Assembly: GCA_027922465.2 (NCBI GenBank)
Contig: BQMF02000216.1
Location: forward strand, 620,001-684,000
Source of the DNA: Turritopsis dohrnii
Taxonomy: Eukaryota > Cnidaria > Hydrozoa > Anthoathecata > Oceaniidae
Reading direction: 5' to 3'
Length of the DNA stretch: 64,000 bases
Below, piece after piece: positions 35,419 to 45,546 of the stretch (position 1 is the stretch's first letter; each line of letters begins with the position of its first letter). The notes beneath the pieces were generated by a model. That model saw only the letters and a program-made list of their open reading frames with translations, did no database searches and had not been told where the DNA came from. Position numbers and translations under genes: made by a program.

Positions 35419-36427
35419 CCCAGTTAACACATGACGTCAATGCAACGTTGTTTTATGGTTGTTTTAACGTCGTAACCAAAAACGACCATTAACCGACGTC
35501 TAAAAAACGTCATTTCAAAGTCCTACAATGGTTGAAAGCTTATGTCGCCACTAGAGTGGTGTGTACTGTAATTTTATGCTATTAAAATCATTTATTTACT
35601 TACAGTCAATTCTGACGTTCTTTCGACGTCAAAAGAACGTTGCATTTTATATTCTGGCATTCTGTATGCAATTTAGTTACCATACAATTTACAATTTAGT
35701 TCATCATTGCCATAAAAATGTGTCTTCTTTTATCTATTCATTTGGATCAAAGGATAGAAGAATGCCTGAAGGAATTAATATCACCAAGATTTAGAAAGAA
35801 ACGTATAACGATGGTTTGTGAACTGTTTGAGTATCGCAAACTTTCTAGTTTTCTTCGAGCTAAAGAGTTTGTTAACATTCTGAATATTTTTTGATTGATT
35901 AAACTGATATCTTTCATTTTTCTTTTATACCGCATCGTCTGCAACACTGGATTGTACAAACTTTACCACGAGAAAGAAACGCATGTTTTTCCTGATAAAA
36001 GAGTACAGAAAGATTACAGAAATGATTACAAACAGTAGCGATAATAATAATGATAATGATAAAGAAAGAATAAGAAACCCTTAAACTTCGGGGGTACAGG
36101 CGACTAATGCAATTGGTTCGAAGACGATGTTTCCTCTGAGGGGGTTTTTCGCTGCCGGCTAGTCGCCATACAGGAGATTAAGTGTAAATGATACGTTTGA
36201 TTAAGTGTAAATGATACGTTTGTGATACCAACCAAGACGAAAGAACCAATTCTTCCATAATTGTTGTTTTCTATTCTTGTTTCCCTGACTGTTGAGAAGA
36301 AGTGGAAAGAAGTCATCAAAATCCGACGTTGTTTTGCTGTTTCCATTTCGACCATTAAACGACCGCCAGGCGACGATGGATTACGACGTCGAAACAACAT
36401 CGAAACAACGTCTTTGTGCTTACTGGG
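35419..36427. mobile_element. CCCAGT-ended non-autonomous DNA element
   Basis: The ends are CCCAGTTAACACATGACGTC (35,419) and, inverted, CCCAGTAAGCACAAAGACGT (from 36,427). AA lies outside both ends. It is 1,009 bp with no convincing ORF. The interior has many (A)ACGTCG and CAACGTTG words. A partial copy in the opposite orientation is at 2391-2834. ISL2EU-like families have ends of this kind, but I cannot assign it firmly. Confidence 0.65.
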
Positions 36428-36429
36428 AA

Positions 36430-37115
36430 GGATATAAATAGAAGGATGTGGTAAATAATGCATGGTCTGCAGTAACTGTAAATGCTTTCGTCTTCGCTAG
36501 CATTTTTACCCCGGTATGGACGCATCAACCACTTCTTTAGTGGGAATATCCCATCTACAAGTAGATAACATGGTAAGGTTTGCTCATGATTTTGCTCAAT
36601 TGGGACATGTAGGAAATCAACATTAAACATTTTTCCTTTTTTGAATTTGCCAGAACACAACCGCCGTTGTTGGAACCGTACTGCCCTAAGAAATAAAGCG
36701 TGAAGCAACAGTTCGCATTGCAAACTGCCGCCAGCAGGAGAATACTAAAGAACCCTTTATAGTTGTAATAAAGTGTTCCGTTTAAATTTCTGACCCAAAA
36801 TATCGGTTTTTTCTTAGCAACAGCACTAAGAAGACATCTTCTTCTGGGATACTTTCCATATTGAGTTTTTTGAAAGACCATGAAATAATAGTGAATGCAG
36901 TGGAAACCAATGCATAATTAATTTTCTGTCGTGAAATAAGAAATTGTTCTCAAAACTTATTTCACCTTATTTCACCTTATTTCAAAATGGCAGCCAAGCT
37001 TAAATAGCTCCGCAAATCTTATCAATTTCTCTGCTAGAATTTTGTAAGTTATAATAATAAATAGTGATCTAAAATAGCAAAACATGTAAATATTAATGTA
37101 AAGTATGTCAGTTTG
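36430..37115. other. No gene seen
   Basis: The minus-strand frames here (36,355-36,881) show no domain, and their splice context was not convincing. The stretch 36,955-36,990 repeats TTTCACCTTATTTCACCTTA. Confidence 0.35.
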
Positions 37116-37119
37116 ATGG

Positions 37120-38551
37120 GATCAAATTACTTCCATTGGCCAGTCTCCGGCTCGTAGAGTTTCGGTGGTCGTCGCGATCGTTGTGGTCTTGGAGAAGCAT
37201 CGACGGAGCATTTTTCGTACAATCCGCACATGATTGTCAATGGTGTTCGATAACTTCTGTCAAAAACACAATGCACAATGAAGCGAGCACGAAAGGCCAT
37301 CATTGTGACTCCTTGGTGGGCAGAGAATGTAGGATGTAACAGCAGGTCTGAGAGGATACGTTGGGATTACAACTCTGTCACGTGAAGGTGGTCACGATAT
37401 CGCCAGTAAGGTGATGAAGATGGGTTGGTTCGATATTGATCAGGGAAGCCATGATTGATTGCTTCTCGGAGGACAGTGAGGTCAGGATCTGTACGAGTTT
37501 CTTCAGCAAGATGTTCCCAAGTTATTGAAGTCAAGTTGTGTGTGTCATAGCGAATGGCTGCATCCACGACTGATTCTGTGATGCATTCTTGAGGAAGGCA
37601 GGGCTCATCCTGGGTTGATGAAGGGTGACGTGAAGCATCAGCCGCAAAGTTTGTTTTACCTGGTACATGAATAATACGAAAGAACCAAGGCAAAGTTCTT
37701 TGTTTTAAACGAAACAGCTGAGTGTTTGCTATTTCGTCAAGAGCTCTATTACGAAATACTTTCACGAGTGGCTTGTGGCCTGTGGCAACGACGAAGTGAT
37801 GACAGCCAAGTGTAAAAAATTTGGTTTGCTCAAGCGCCCATGTAGTTGCAAGCGCTTCTCCCTCTATAGGTGCGTAATGATGTTCAGCCGGATATAAAAA
37901 AACGAGACCCAGCTAATGTGATGCGCTCACCATTAGAACAACAATCAGGTCCGATATTGTCACATTTGCAGTGTTTTTGAAAAAGGAAGTAACCAATTCC
38001 TTTTGTAGTCCAATCCGTGTGAATGCATGTTGGTCAAAGATTTCAACTCCTTCACGAATGGCTGCCAATTAAATGGATGGCGAGGTGACAGAAACGGACG
38101 AAATGGCTCTAAGTGTTCCTGAAGTTGAGCATAATTAGCAACTTGATTGACCAAGCCAAACCAGCTCCTGATGTAAGTGGTCGAAGTTGGTATGGGAAAG
38201 TTTTTGATCACGTCGTAGAACTTTGGTAATGGATCAATCCTGTCACTGGTGATGCGAAAGCCGGCAAAATCTGCATCTCGAGAGGCAAATTGAAACTTGC
38301 TCGGGTTTAACACGATGCCTGAATTACCAACGATAGTGAGGAAATTGATAGCTCGCCACCAGTGATGCTCGAGATTATCGTCGTAGAAGATGGTGTCGTC
38401 AATGATACGCTCCTTGCGGTCGAAATCAGCTAAAATGGTGTCGAAGCGGCGATTACAGCCATCACCACAAAAAAGGTGGAAAACGAGCGTTGGGGTGCTC
38501 GTTTGTAGCGCCAACGACCGAAAGGGGTTACAAACGTGGCAAGGTGCCGAT
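37120..38551 (-). pseudogene. Ty3/gypsy polyprotein, distal part: RT, RNase H, integrase Zn-finger (decayed)
   Basis: Minus frames give RT blocks (ATFVTPFGRWRYKRAP, then the active-site Asp pair in RIIDDTIFYDD at about 38,400, and NPSKFQFASRDADFAGFRI). Next come RNase H/connection motifs (KPLVKVFRNRALDE-like, IIHVPGKTNFAADASRH) and a degenerate HHCC integrase finger near 37,330-37,150 (AHQGV, then CADC-KNAPS). Frameshifts and stops lie between the blocks. The element is cut off near 37,120 before the integrase core; no LTR was found. It is a dead genomic retroelement. Confidence 0.75.
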
Positions 38552-40093
38552 CTTCAACTAAGATCACTACGATCAGATTGCTCCACCGGTTACGATCAAA
38601 TTCCAGCAAAGTACATAAGAAGTGTCTCCAGCTACTTAGTATCCCCATTAACGCATATCATCAACACATGCATCAGCACTTCGTCCTTCCCCGAGCAATG
38701 GAAAGTAAGCCGTATATGCCCAGTACCGAAAATAGCAAACCCAACCACCTTGGCCGACTACCACCCTATTAGCATATTGCCAATCCTTTCAAAAGTGTTT
38801 GAAAGAATTATCCTAAACCAGATGACGGAGTTTATCGAGAACCAAAACAATTACCACCAACATCAATCTGGCTTCAGAAAAGGCCACTCAACAACGACCT
38901 TGCTAATGAAGCTAAAAGATAGCATAATAGACTCAATGAACAGAGGTGAAGTTACGTTGGCTATCTTTGCTGATTTCTCGAAGGCATTTGACACTGTTGA
39001 CTACCCAACGCTAATACATCAGCTCCATCAACTGGGTTTCTCAAAGTCATATATAGAGCTACTAAACGATTATCTTCAGAACCGTCAGCAGTTCGTCCAA
39101 ATTGATGACAAATCTTCAAAATTGCTCCGTGTCGAATTTGGTGTACCTCAAGGAAGTATACTTGGTCCGTTGCTGTTTAACTTGTACGTGACAATGATCA
39201 GTCAAAATGGAACGAGTTGTTATTTACAATATGCTGATGATACGACGCTTTTCCGTAGGATGAAACCAAATGTTCTGGATGCAACGATCAATTCGATGCA
39301 GCTAGAGATGGACCGACTGGAAACATGGTCACATAAAAACAATCTTCACCTTAACACAAAGAAAACAAAAGCCATGTTATTCTCAAAGCCAAAAATGGCG
39401 AAGGTGCACAATTTTCACAGTCAAGGACATATTTTACGTTCCAGCAACGGTCAACCAATTGAATATCTAGAAGAGTACAGGATACTTGGTGTGCACTTTC
39501 ATCAGCATCTAACATGGAATACCCACATAAACAAAGTTCTAAAATCTTGTATGGCAACCCTCAGATCTTTAAAACAATTCAAAAGATCTGCCTCCTTCAA
39601 CGTAAAGAAGTCGCTGGTGCAGTCTCTAGTTCTTGCGAAAATTGATTATGCCAATCTCATTTTTGCAGATGCACCTGCTTACCTAATTAAACGCTTACAA
39701 AAAATTCAACGTTCTGCCGCCAGCTTTATCTACAACAGATACTGCAATGACAACGACGTACTAACCCTGCATTGGCTACCAGTCGAGGAAAGAATATCTT
39801 TTTCTCTCGTTAAAGCTGCTCACAAGTCGTTATACAAATCAGACAACTGGCCAATTTATCTACAGCTTACACGAAAGTCAACGAGAGCGGTAAACCTTCG
39901 CGGAAACGAGAACAGAATGCTGGAAGTAGAAACAGGCAATATCAAAGGATCATTCTGCTATGTCGCAGGCAAACGATTCAATGAACTTCCGCAGCCATTG
40001 AGACGAGAAATTAATTATGACAACTTCTGCAGCGATGCAAAGAAATACTATTTTGACCGTGCTACTGCAAGAATATTAAGTCAAAATATGTAA
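38552..40093 (+). CDS. Non-LTR retrotransposon reverse transcriptase, intact C-terminal ORF
   Basis: The open frame formally starts at 38,390, but the first 54 residues are antisense gypsy; element similarity starts at about residue 55. RT motifs are in order: STGYDQIPAKYI, FADFSKAFDTVD (motif A), GVPQGSILGPLLFNLYV (motif B), YADDTTLF (catalytic Asp pair) and the thumb region with LNTKKTKAM. The C-terminus shows HWLPVEERISF and RFNELPQPLR, usual for this group. The upstream endonuclease domain is missing, so the copy cannot mobilise itself. No stop or frameshift interrupts about 510 residues. Confidence 0.85.
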   Translation, partial: LQLRSLRSDCSTGYDQIPAKYIRSVSSYLVSPLTHIINTCISTSSFPEQWKVSRICPVPKIANPTTLADYHPISILPILSKVFERIILNQMTEFIENQNNYHQHQSGFRKGHSTTTLLMKLKDSIIDSMNRGEVTLAIFADFSKAFDTVDYPTLIHQLHQLGFSKSYIELLNDYLQNRQQFVQIDDKSSKLLRVEFGVPQGSILGPLLFNLYVTMISQNGTSCYLQYADDTTLFRRMKPNVLDATINSMQLEMDRLETWSHKNNLHLNTKKTKAMLFSKPKMAKVHNFHSQGHILRSSNGQPIEYLEEYRILGVHFHQHLTWNTHINKVLKSCMATLRSLKQFKRSASFNVKKSLVQSLVLAKIDYANLIFADAPAYLIKRLQKIQRSAASFIYNRYCNDNDVLTLHWLPVEERISFSLVKAAHKSLYKSDNWPIYLQLTRKSTRAVNLRGNENRMLEVETGNIKGSFCYVAGKRFNELPQPLRREINYDNFCSDAKKYYFDRATARILSQNM

Positions 40094-40263
40094 AAAAAAA
40101 AAAAAAAAAAATTGTTAGAGTAATAATAGTTTTGTAATTTAACCTTACTTTTATATTGACTCGCTTACACATACACACAACTTCGCATTCCCAATAGAAG
40201 AACCAATGTAAATTTTGGAATTGGAAATAAATCGATTATTATTATTATTATATTATTATATTA
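38552..40263 (+). mobile_element. LINE (CR1/L2/Jockey-like), 5'-truncated, nested in gypsy
   Basis: The insert begins at about 38,552 and ends with an A-run (40,094-40,111), a short 3' UTR and an (ATT)n tail to about 40,263. Gypsy coding sequence resumes on each side (RESD on one, EDRHLATF on the other). The opposite orientation and clean interruption show it is the younger insertion. A target duplication was not resolved. Confidence 0.8.
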
Positions 40264-41825
40264 TCTGATTCCCGTAAAAGCACGCTATGATAACTGTTCC
40301 AGGCATTAGCGACGGTTTTCCATGTCATGCGTGGAATGCGTCCGGCCAAGTGGAATGGTGATTCAGCATTGTGCGTTTCGCGTTCACAATGTTTGTTCAA
40401 GGGTGATAGGTCCAAAGTATGATGTCTGGCATTCGAAATTCTGCTTGAAGGAACTTGTCAAGTAACCACAAGCTACAGAGTCTGCCACGGCGGTGATTTC
40501 TTTTTGACTGGATGGATGATCATTAGGGAGATTCGTAAAACCGACGAGTTTGTTACCCGAAAAAAATCAATTGCTTGTCAGAATTAAAATAATGAAAAGT
40601 TACTTTAGAGATTTAAAGCCTTTTCTTGTATCAAAAGAAACATCATTACTTTACACACTTATTTCAAGTGTTGATGTGAAGTTTCTAATGACTTTGTAGG
40701 GAAAAATTCATGAAAAACTCTACTAAGTTGTATACAATTCCCTACAAATCTATAGAAAAATAGTTTCGTGTTAGCGAAACATGATTTTTCCGAATCCCGC
40801 TAATCAATACCAATATCGAGGGTAAGTGTCGAATGTGAAGTGATCTTGGCTCTTCTCCATTCTCCTTTTGAAAAGATTTGGTGGTCCAATCGACCAGGCT
40901 TCTTTTGTTTTGGCGATTCCGTCGGGATGGTGATGGAGGAAATCTGTCCAAGGGGATCCTCATCGACGATGGAAATGGACCCTGTCAAACCAGTTTTTTT
41001 GATTCGTTATGCTTCTTCATCCAGCATGTTTGGCAACAGGCATGGGGGCGTTTGTTCCATCCACGAGTCTTTTTGGAGAACAAATGAAAAATGGATCCAA
41101 AATCAGGACAAGAGGCTGTCTTTGATTGATCGAAAGCTGATGTTGATGGAGCACGGGAACGGTTCTGTTGTTTCAAGTGAGCATCTCTGTTTGAGCGACG
41201 GTGTTCAGACAGAGCCATGACATGAGGTGTTGGATTGGCGTTTCTTGCAATCTTTCTGGTCTCAACAAAAGCAATGGTATCTGCGGTTTGGTTTGGATAC
41301 CATCAGTGCTCAGGGCTTTGCGTCTGATATCCAAATCTGCGATGTCATTGAGGAGAACGTCACGAATGACTTCATCGGTGTAGTAGGTCTGCCCAGTAGT
41401 GATAGGTAAGTTGCAACGAGAACATGTACTGGCGAATGAGGTTTTAAATTCGCATGTTTCTGCTTTTCCCTGAACACGTGCTGCAAAGGTTTGGAAGGGT
41501 TCGTCAAGATCTTGGCGCATGGCAGCCAGGTCAGAACGAAAGACACCAACTGCGATAGGATGACTGCGATAGATTTCAAAACGGTTAATGCTTCATCCAG
41601 CGGTTTTGATGTAAAATTTGGATGAGCTCGCCAAACGAAATTTCCAAGTTGGTTGGTTGTGCATTCCAATAACTGACTTGGAACAGCTGTAGTGGTAATA
41701 CCAGACCCAATACGAAAAGTCTCCCAGGGTCTTCAGAAAGCATTCCAGTCTTTGCACGTTGAATTGGGTTTAATCTTTGGTCGCACAAGTTTCGGGGCAC
41801 TTGGTGGGTGTGAGCCATAGCTGCA
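40264..41825 (-). pseudogene. Ty3/gypsy polyprotein, proximal part: gag, protease linker, start of RT (decayed)
   Basis: From 41,825 down, minus frames show a gag-like block (SQLLECTTNQLGNFVWRA-like text; DLDEPFQTFAARVQGKAE; DEVIRDVLLNDIADLDIRR), then the pol leader (QISSITIPTESPKQKK, HQIFSKGEWRRAK). They end with SPFHLAGRIPRMTWKT, NAWNSYHSVLLRES at about 40,264, where the LINE interrupts. Several frameshifts separate the blocks. No primer-binding site or LTR was found to the right of 41,825. Confidence 0.7.
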
Positions 41826-41979
41826 GGTTGCGGACTGATGTGGGCATGTGCGTGGAGATTGAGAATAGCTGCTACTCCAACTACGTCGACATTATCGGTT
41901 TTTTATAAGGTAGAAACATTGTGGCCAAACAATTTGATACCAGTTATTAACCAACAATGTAATTTTATTGAATAATATA

Positions 41980-42006
41980 TTTCGAAACACTATGTTCCAT
42001 CATCAG
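41980..42006 (-). ncRNA. Hammerhead-ribozyme-like core in the Penelope-type arm
   Basis: Read on the minus strand: CTGATGA, T, stem GGAACA / loop TAG / stem TGTTTC, GAAA. Stem II is complete with one G-T pair. Stem III is only a weak TATT/AATA candidate; cleavage activity is unproven. Confidence 0.4.
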
Positions 42007-42065
42007 ATTCTTTCTAAATTTAAAATAAAAAAAGTTTAAAAACAGTATAAACATTATGTCCAAAA

Positions 42066-42835
42066 TTATTTTGGCATGGCTATTAGGCAAAATGTTGGTA
42101 ACCTCTACAGCATGAAAAAACTGTTTGGGCCACTTTGTATCACAACTGCGACATCAATAATGAATAAGTGTGCCATCAATTTTGTCCACGTGATAAAGAA
42201 AGCTGGTGTCTGTATCAGTCTAATAAAGTTACAGGCAAAAATAATTACCAAAAGAAACTGTCACTACCAATTGCAATTAAAGAAGTATTACTTCCAATAT
42301 GGCGATATTTGTCCAATGAGGAACTTTTATCGACATGTTTGGATGGATATACACAAAACAGTAATGAAGCGTTGAATGGTATAATTTGGAAAAAAAATGT
42401 CCAAAAGATGTATATGTGTCCAAAAAGATCTTAGAAATTGGAGTATGTTCAGCAATCATCGAATTCAATCGCCAGTGTCTTAACATTGTTATGTTTTATT
42501 TTTAGCTAGTATATTTATAGGAGAAGTTTTTGCAGTGTTTGGCTACTAAGGATCTTGTCTGGTGTTTCCTTATTTCCCTTTATAATTTAATGTCGAATGA
42601 TAGAAGATCTGGTTTGAAACCATTATTAGAATATCTTGGAATGCCAATTAGTGGTTACATGCTTGAAAGTTTTCGGCGAAGAGATGGTGAGAGAATTAGA
42701 AACCTTAGCAGAAAATGCTCTGAAAAGGTGAAAAAATGAAGAAAAATATTGAGAGCCATCAGGAAAAGGTACCAGGACAAGGAAAAAGAGCAAGAAAAAG
42801 AACCTGCTTATGCCTCTGGAGCGTATTGATAATTT
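42066..42835 (+). pseudogene. MULE-like (Mutator) transposase remnant
   Basis: Plus-strand fragments read CHQFCPRDKESWCLYQ, LPIAIKEVLLPIWRYLS, LDGYTQNSNEALNGIIW and SGYMLESFRRRDGERI. The last block is EKVKK, then RAIRKRY and a final YASGAY before a stop. From memory this order (HxxCPxxxxSWC, TQNxNExxNxxIW, KxRKxIRxxKK, YxxGxF) belongs to a Mutator-like transposase domain common in cnidarian genomes. At least three frameshifts or stops break it, and the N-terminal catalytic part is absent. It lies between the inverted arms at 41.9 and 43.9 kb. Confidence 0.55.
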
Positions 42836-42839
42836 TTCA

Positions 42840-43350
42840 AGCTCTTTTCATTTATTTTGTTCTTTTATGCTAATTTTTCGAATTTTGTGTTTTTCAAACT
42901 TTTAAACATCATAACTTTAGTTCTAGATAAGCTTTTCACTGGAAATTTTCAGAGAGTGCTCTTCACGTTTTTTACTAGGAATTAAGTCACTTTTACAGGG
43001 ACCTGATGTGCATTCTAGGTTCTATCAATAATTTTCCTAACTTTTTTTCAACAAAAAAGGGACTTCCAAATACTTTTCCCATAAATTTTCACGAAATTAC
43101 CGTGTTACTTGAAATTTGCTTCAATTCCTTCATGACATTGTTAAGATTGTTGTAAAAAATTCCAGCTTGTTACAGTGTATAGTTTTGGAGATATCATGTT
43201 TACAAATTCTAGTAAAAAAGCCTTCATTATGATAAAAATCGAGACAAATTTGCTCGATCGCTTAAAGAATTTCATTGGTTTTATTCCCCAAGCCCCTAAC
43301 CCTCTAAATACACGATAAAAATTAAAATTACATGCAACTTTCTTCGGACT
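42840..43350. other. No gene seen
   Basis: AT-rich sequence between the MULE and Penelope remnants, probably part of one of them. No domain is visible. Confidence 0.35.
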
Positions 43351-43353
43351 GTC

Positions 43354-43710
43354 ATGTACCACCTTAAAAAGCTAACTTCATTATCAACATCTATCTACAA
43401 CCTAATTACTAATTCGTGTTGTTTATATTTGAAACCGAAAATACCACCAAAATGTACTCCATCGATCATTTTGCACACAAGATATGATCTTCGTCTACTT
43501 CGTCGGAAACAAACTTTAAAACTAAATGAAAAACTACTTAATTTGTCGAAAGAACAGAAGGCCCCTTTATTCAACGTCAAAAACACTGTGATGTGTTGTG
43601 ATCTCGATAAAGTACAGCCCAAATTCGTAATGGAAACTTTGGCTCTTGGTCCGAAAAATCCGATACTTGATAATTTCGAAACCGTCAATCAACACGAGAG
43701 ACGAATATAA
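43354..43710 (+). pseudogene. Penelope-like element, N-terminal fragment, inside a fold-back
   Basis: The open frame contains LRLLRRKQTLKLNEKLLNLS, then FNVKNTVMCCDLDKVQPKFV and METLALGPKNPILDNF. From memory this matches the region before the RT domain in cnidarian Penelope-like retroelements. The fragment stops right after this region, so RT and GIY-YIG domains are missing. Arms 43,366-43,428 and 43,707-43,769 are an almost perfect inverted repeat (CTAACTTCRTTATCAACATC, CTACAACCTAATTACTAATT), so most of the fragment sits in a hairpin loop. Confidence 0.55.
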
Positions 43711-43894
43711 ACAACACGAATTAGTAATTAGGTTGTAGATAGATGTTGATAACGAAGTTAGCTTTTTAACCTTTTGTACATAAATGTTTATACTGTTTTT
43801 AAACTTTTAATCTGATAATGGAACCTAGTGTTTCGAAATATATATTATTCAATAAAATTACATTGTTTGTTTATACCTGGCCTGGTATCAAATT

Positions 43895-44220
43895 ATCAGT
43901 TTTGAAAGTGCAATCTTGAATTGGACATGAAAGTACAACCATATTTGACGTAGAATGATAACAATTAGTCAGTGATAGTGTCATTCAATTAAATACTCAA
44001 TAGTCCAAGCATAAGTTTACGAAGATCAAAACAATAATAATAATAATAAATAATAACATGGATAAATATCTTCCAATGATTCAACAACATTTATTACTAC
44101 TTTTTATTAGTTTTATTGAATGTTTGGATCTAATATAATAACAAAACATGTAAATATTAATGTCTCATGAGTTCAATATCCAATGTTTTTCATAAAACTG
44201 TGACAATATCTGTTTTGTGC
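43895..44220. other. No gene seen
   Basis: AT-rich intergenic sequence with a short (AATA)n-like run near 44,030. Confidence 0.4.
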
Positions 44221-44225
44221 AGTGC

Positions 44226-44313
44226 GACTCATGTCGGATCTGTTATGTGCTATTCGACATATTTCGGGTCTGTTTTGTGTATTCCGACACATGTCGGATC
44301 TATTGTGTGCATA
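44226..44313. repeat. Tandem repeat, about 30-bp unit, three copies
   Basis: The unit GACWCATGTCGGATCTGTT followed by RTGTGYATTC repeats three times. The middle copy is diverged (GACATATTTCGGGTCTG). Confidence 0.65.
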
Positions 44314-44537
44314 CTCTATTGCTGTCGTGGTTTCGCCACTTATGTCCCTGTCGGATCCATTGCAGTCTTACCTGAAGTCTGGTGGCAATAATTTCTTTGC
44401 TAATTTCATAATTGTAGTTATTTATTTGGCACTCACTACATGATGCATACAATGTTCTATTTACTGTCGGCAGTATCTTTTTGTCGTGATGTCACGTTAG
44501 AGGTTCCTCATTTTGCGATACTTTTTTTGCTATCTTA

Positions 44538-45285
44538 AGGCCCCATTACACGAAAGAATAATCGTGAAGAATAAGACGATATTTTGTTATTTTTTTCTTA
44601 TTCTTTCAAAATCTACACGTAGGAATTTAATAAGAATAACACGTTTGAGAAATTCAGTGTTGATTATTCTTTTATAATTCTTGAAAAAAATACACGAGAG
44701 AATTTCAAAGAATATTAAAAAAATCAAATCAAATATCAAAACAAAAAGAGCGCGCAGTACGTTATGTTTTTAGAAGAGTTGAGTTTGCAATGATGTATGA
44801 AGAAGAAGAAGAAGTAATAATTGCCACTTGTGCTACTATTACTTTGGCTTAACACTTAGTGATGAATTGGATAATCGCGTTGGAACAACTTTTTTTGCTC
44901 AATTGTTGCCCCGTTGTTGCTTGCCATGAATCCATTTTTTAAATAAAACCATGAGTCTGCCTAAAATTTCTCCTCAGCAGTCACATAAATCACTACTTTT
45001 TCTTCGTTTGTCGTTTACATCTCTTTAAATTCCCTTTAAATTTCAAAACACAATTAACTCACATGCTTTCCTATTGTTTCAATATTCTTCTCGTGGTGAA
45101 TTCATTTGAACCAGTTCAAATGAATTCACGATGTGAAGAATATTGAAACAAAGAAAGTGGAAACCCCCAAGTTTTATTCGTATATAAAAATACACGAAAG
45201 AATTTTAAAAAATCTTTTAAAAATAACAGGTGTGCTCAAAATATCGCCTTATTCTTCGTAATTATTCTTTCGTGTAATGGGGCCT
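44538..45285. mobile_element. PIF/Harbinger-like MITE, TTA target duplication
   Basis: TIRs start AGGCCCCATTACACGAAAGA at both ends (44,538 and, inverted, 45,285). TTA is duplicated at 44,535-44,537 and 45,286-45,288. It is 748 bp and non-coding. It contains a perfect-looking internal hairpin at about 45,068-45,158. Confidence 0.85.
45068..45158. repeat. Internal hairpin with about 43-bp arms
   Basis: Left TTGTTTCAATATTCTTCTC and GTGAATTCATTTGAAC are inverted immediately after a 3-base centre (CAG). The arms are nearly perfect. It could be a fold-back insertion inside the MITE. Confidence 0.75.
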
Positions 45286-45546
45286 TTACGAGATTTTTTC
45301 GTCATTTTATGAGACCTCCTCCGTGTGTGATTTGGAGAGTTAATTTTTAAAAACATATCAAAATGGCCACCTTAGCGTGGTGCACGTGAAAATATTTTTT
45401 TGAAATGACTTTGGAGTGACTATTTGAAAGATCTGCACGTAATTCATCCAATACGACCATATTATTTTGTATTCTGTCGTTAGTTATTAAGTGAATGTGA
45501 AATTCATCCATTATTGCATCAAAATATCTTGATTCATTAGGAAAAT

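Larger units (their letters stand above)
41931..43894. repeat. Inverted repeat arms enclosing MULE and Penelope remnants
   Basis: Arms 41,931-42,055 and 43,785-43,894 are reverse complements (shared TGTAATTTTATTGAATAATA, TTCGAAACACTA, GTTTAAAAACAGTATAAACA). The minus-strand version of the left arm carries CTGATGA (42,006-42,000) and GAAA (41,983-41,980) around a 6-bp stem (GGAACA with TGTTTC), a hammerhead-like core. The right arm has CTGATAA instead. Such arms are like the inverted pseudo-LTRs of Penelope elements. Confidence 0.65.

Noticed and set aside
36104..36881. Three overlapping minus-strand frames of about 110-120 codons
   Set aside because: They overlap the CCCAGT element and simple repeats; no domain or consistent exon borders.
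38390..38551. First 54 codons of the LINE reading frame
   Set aside because: They are antisense gypsy sequence; LINE similarity begins at about 38,552.
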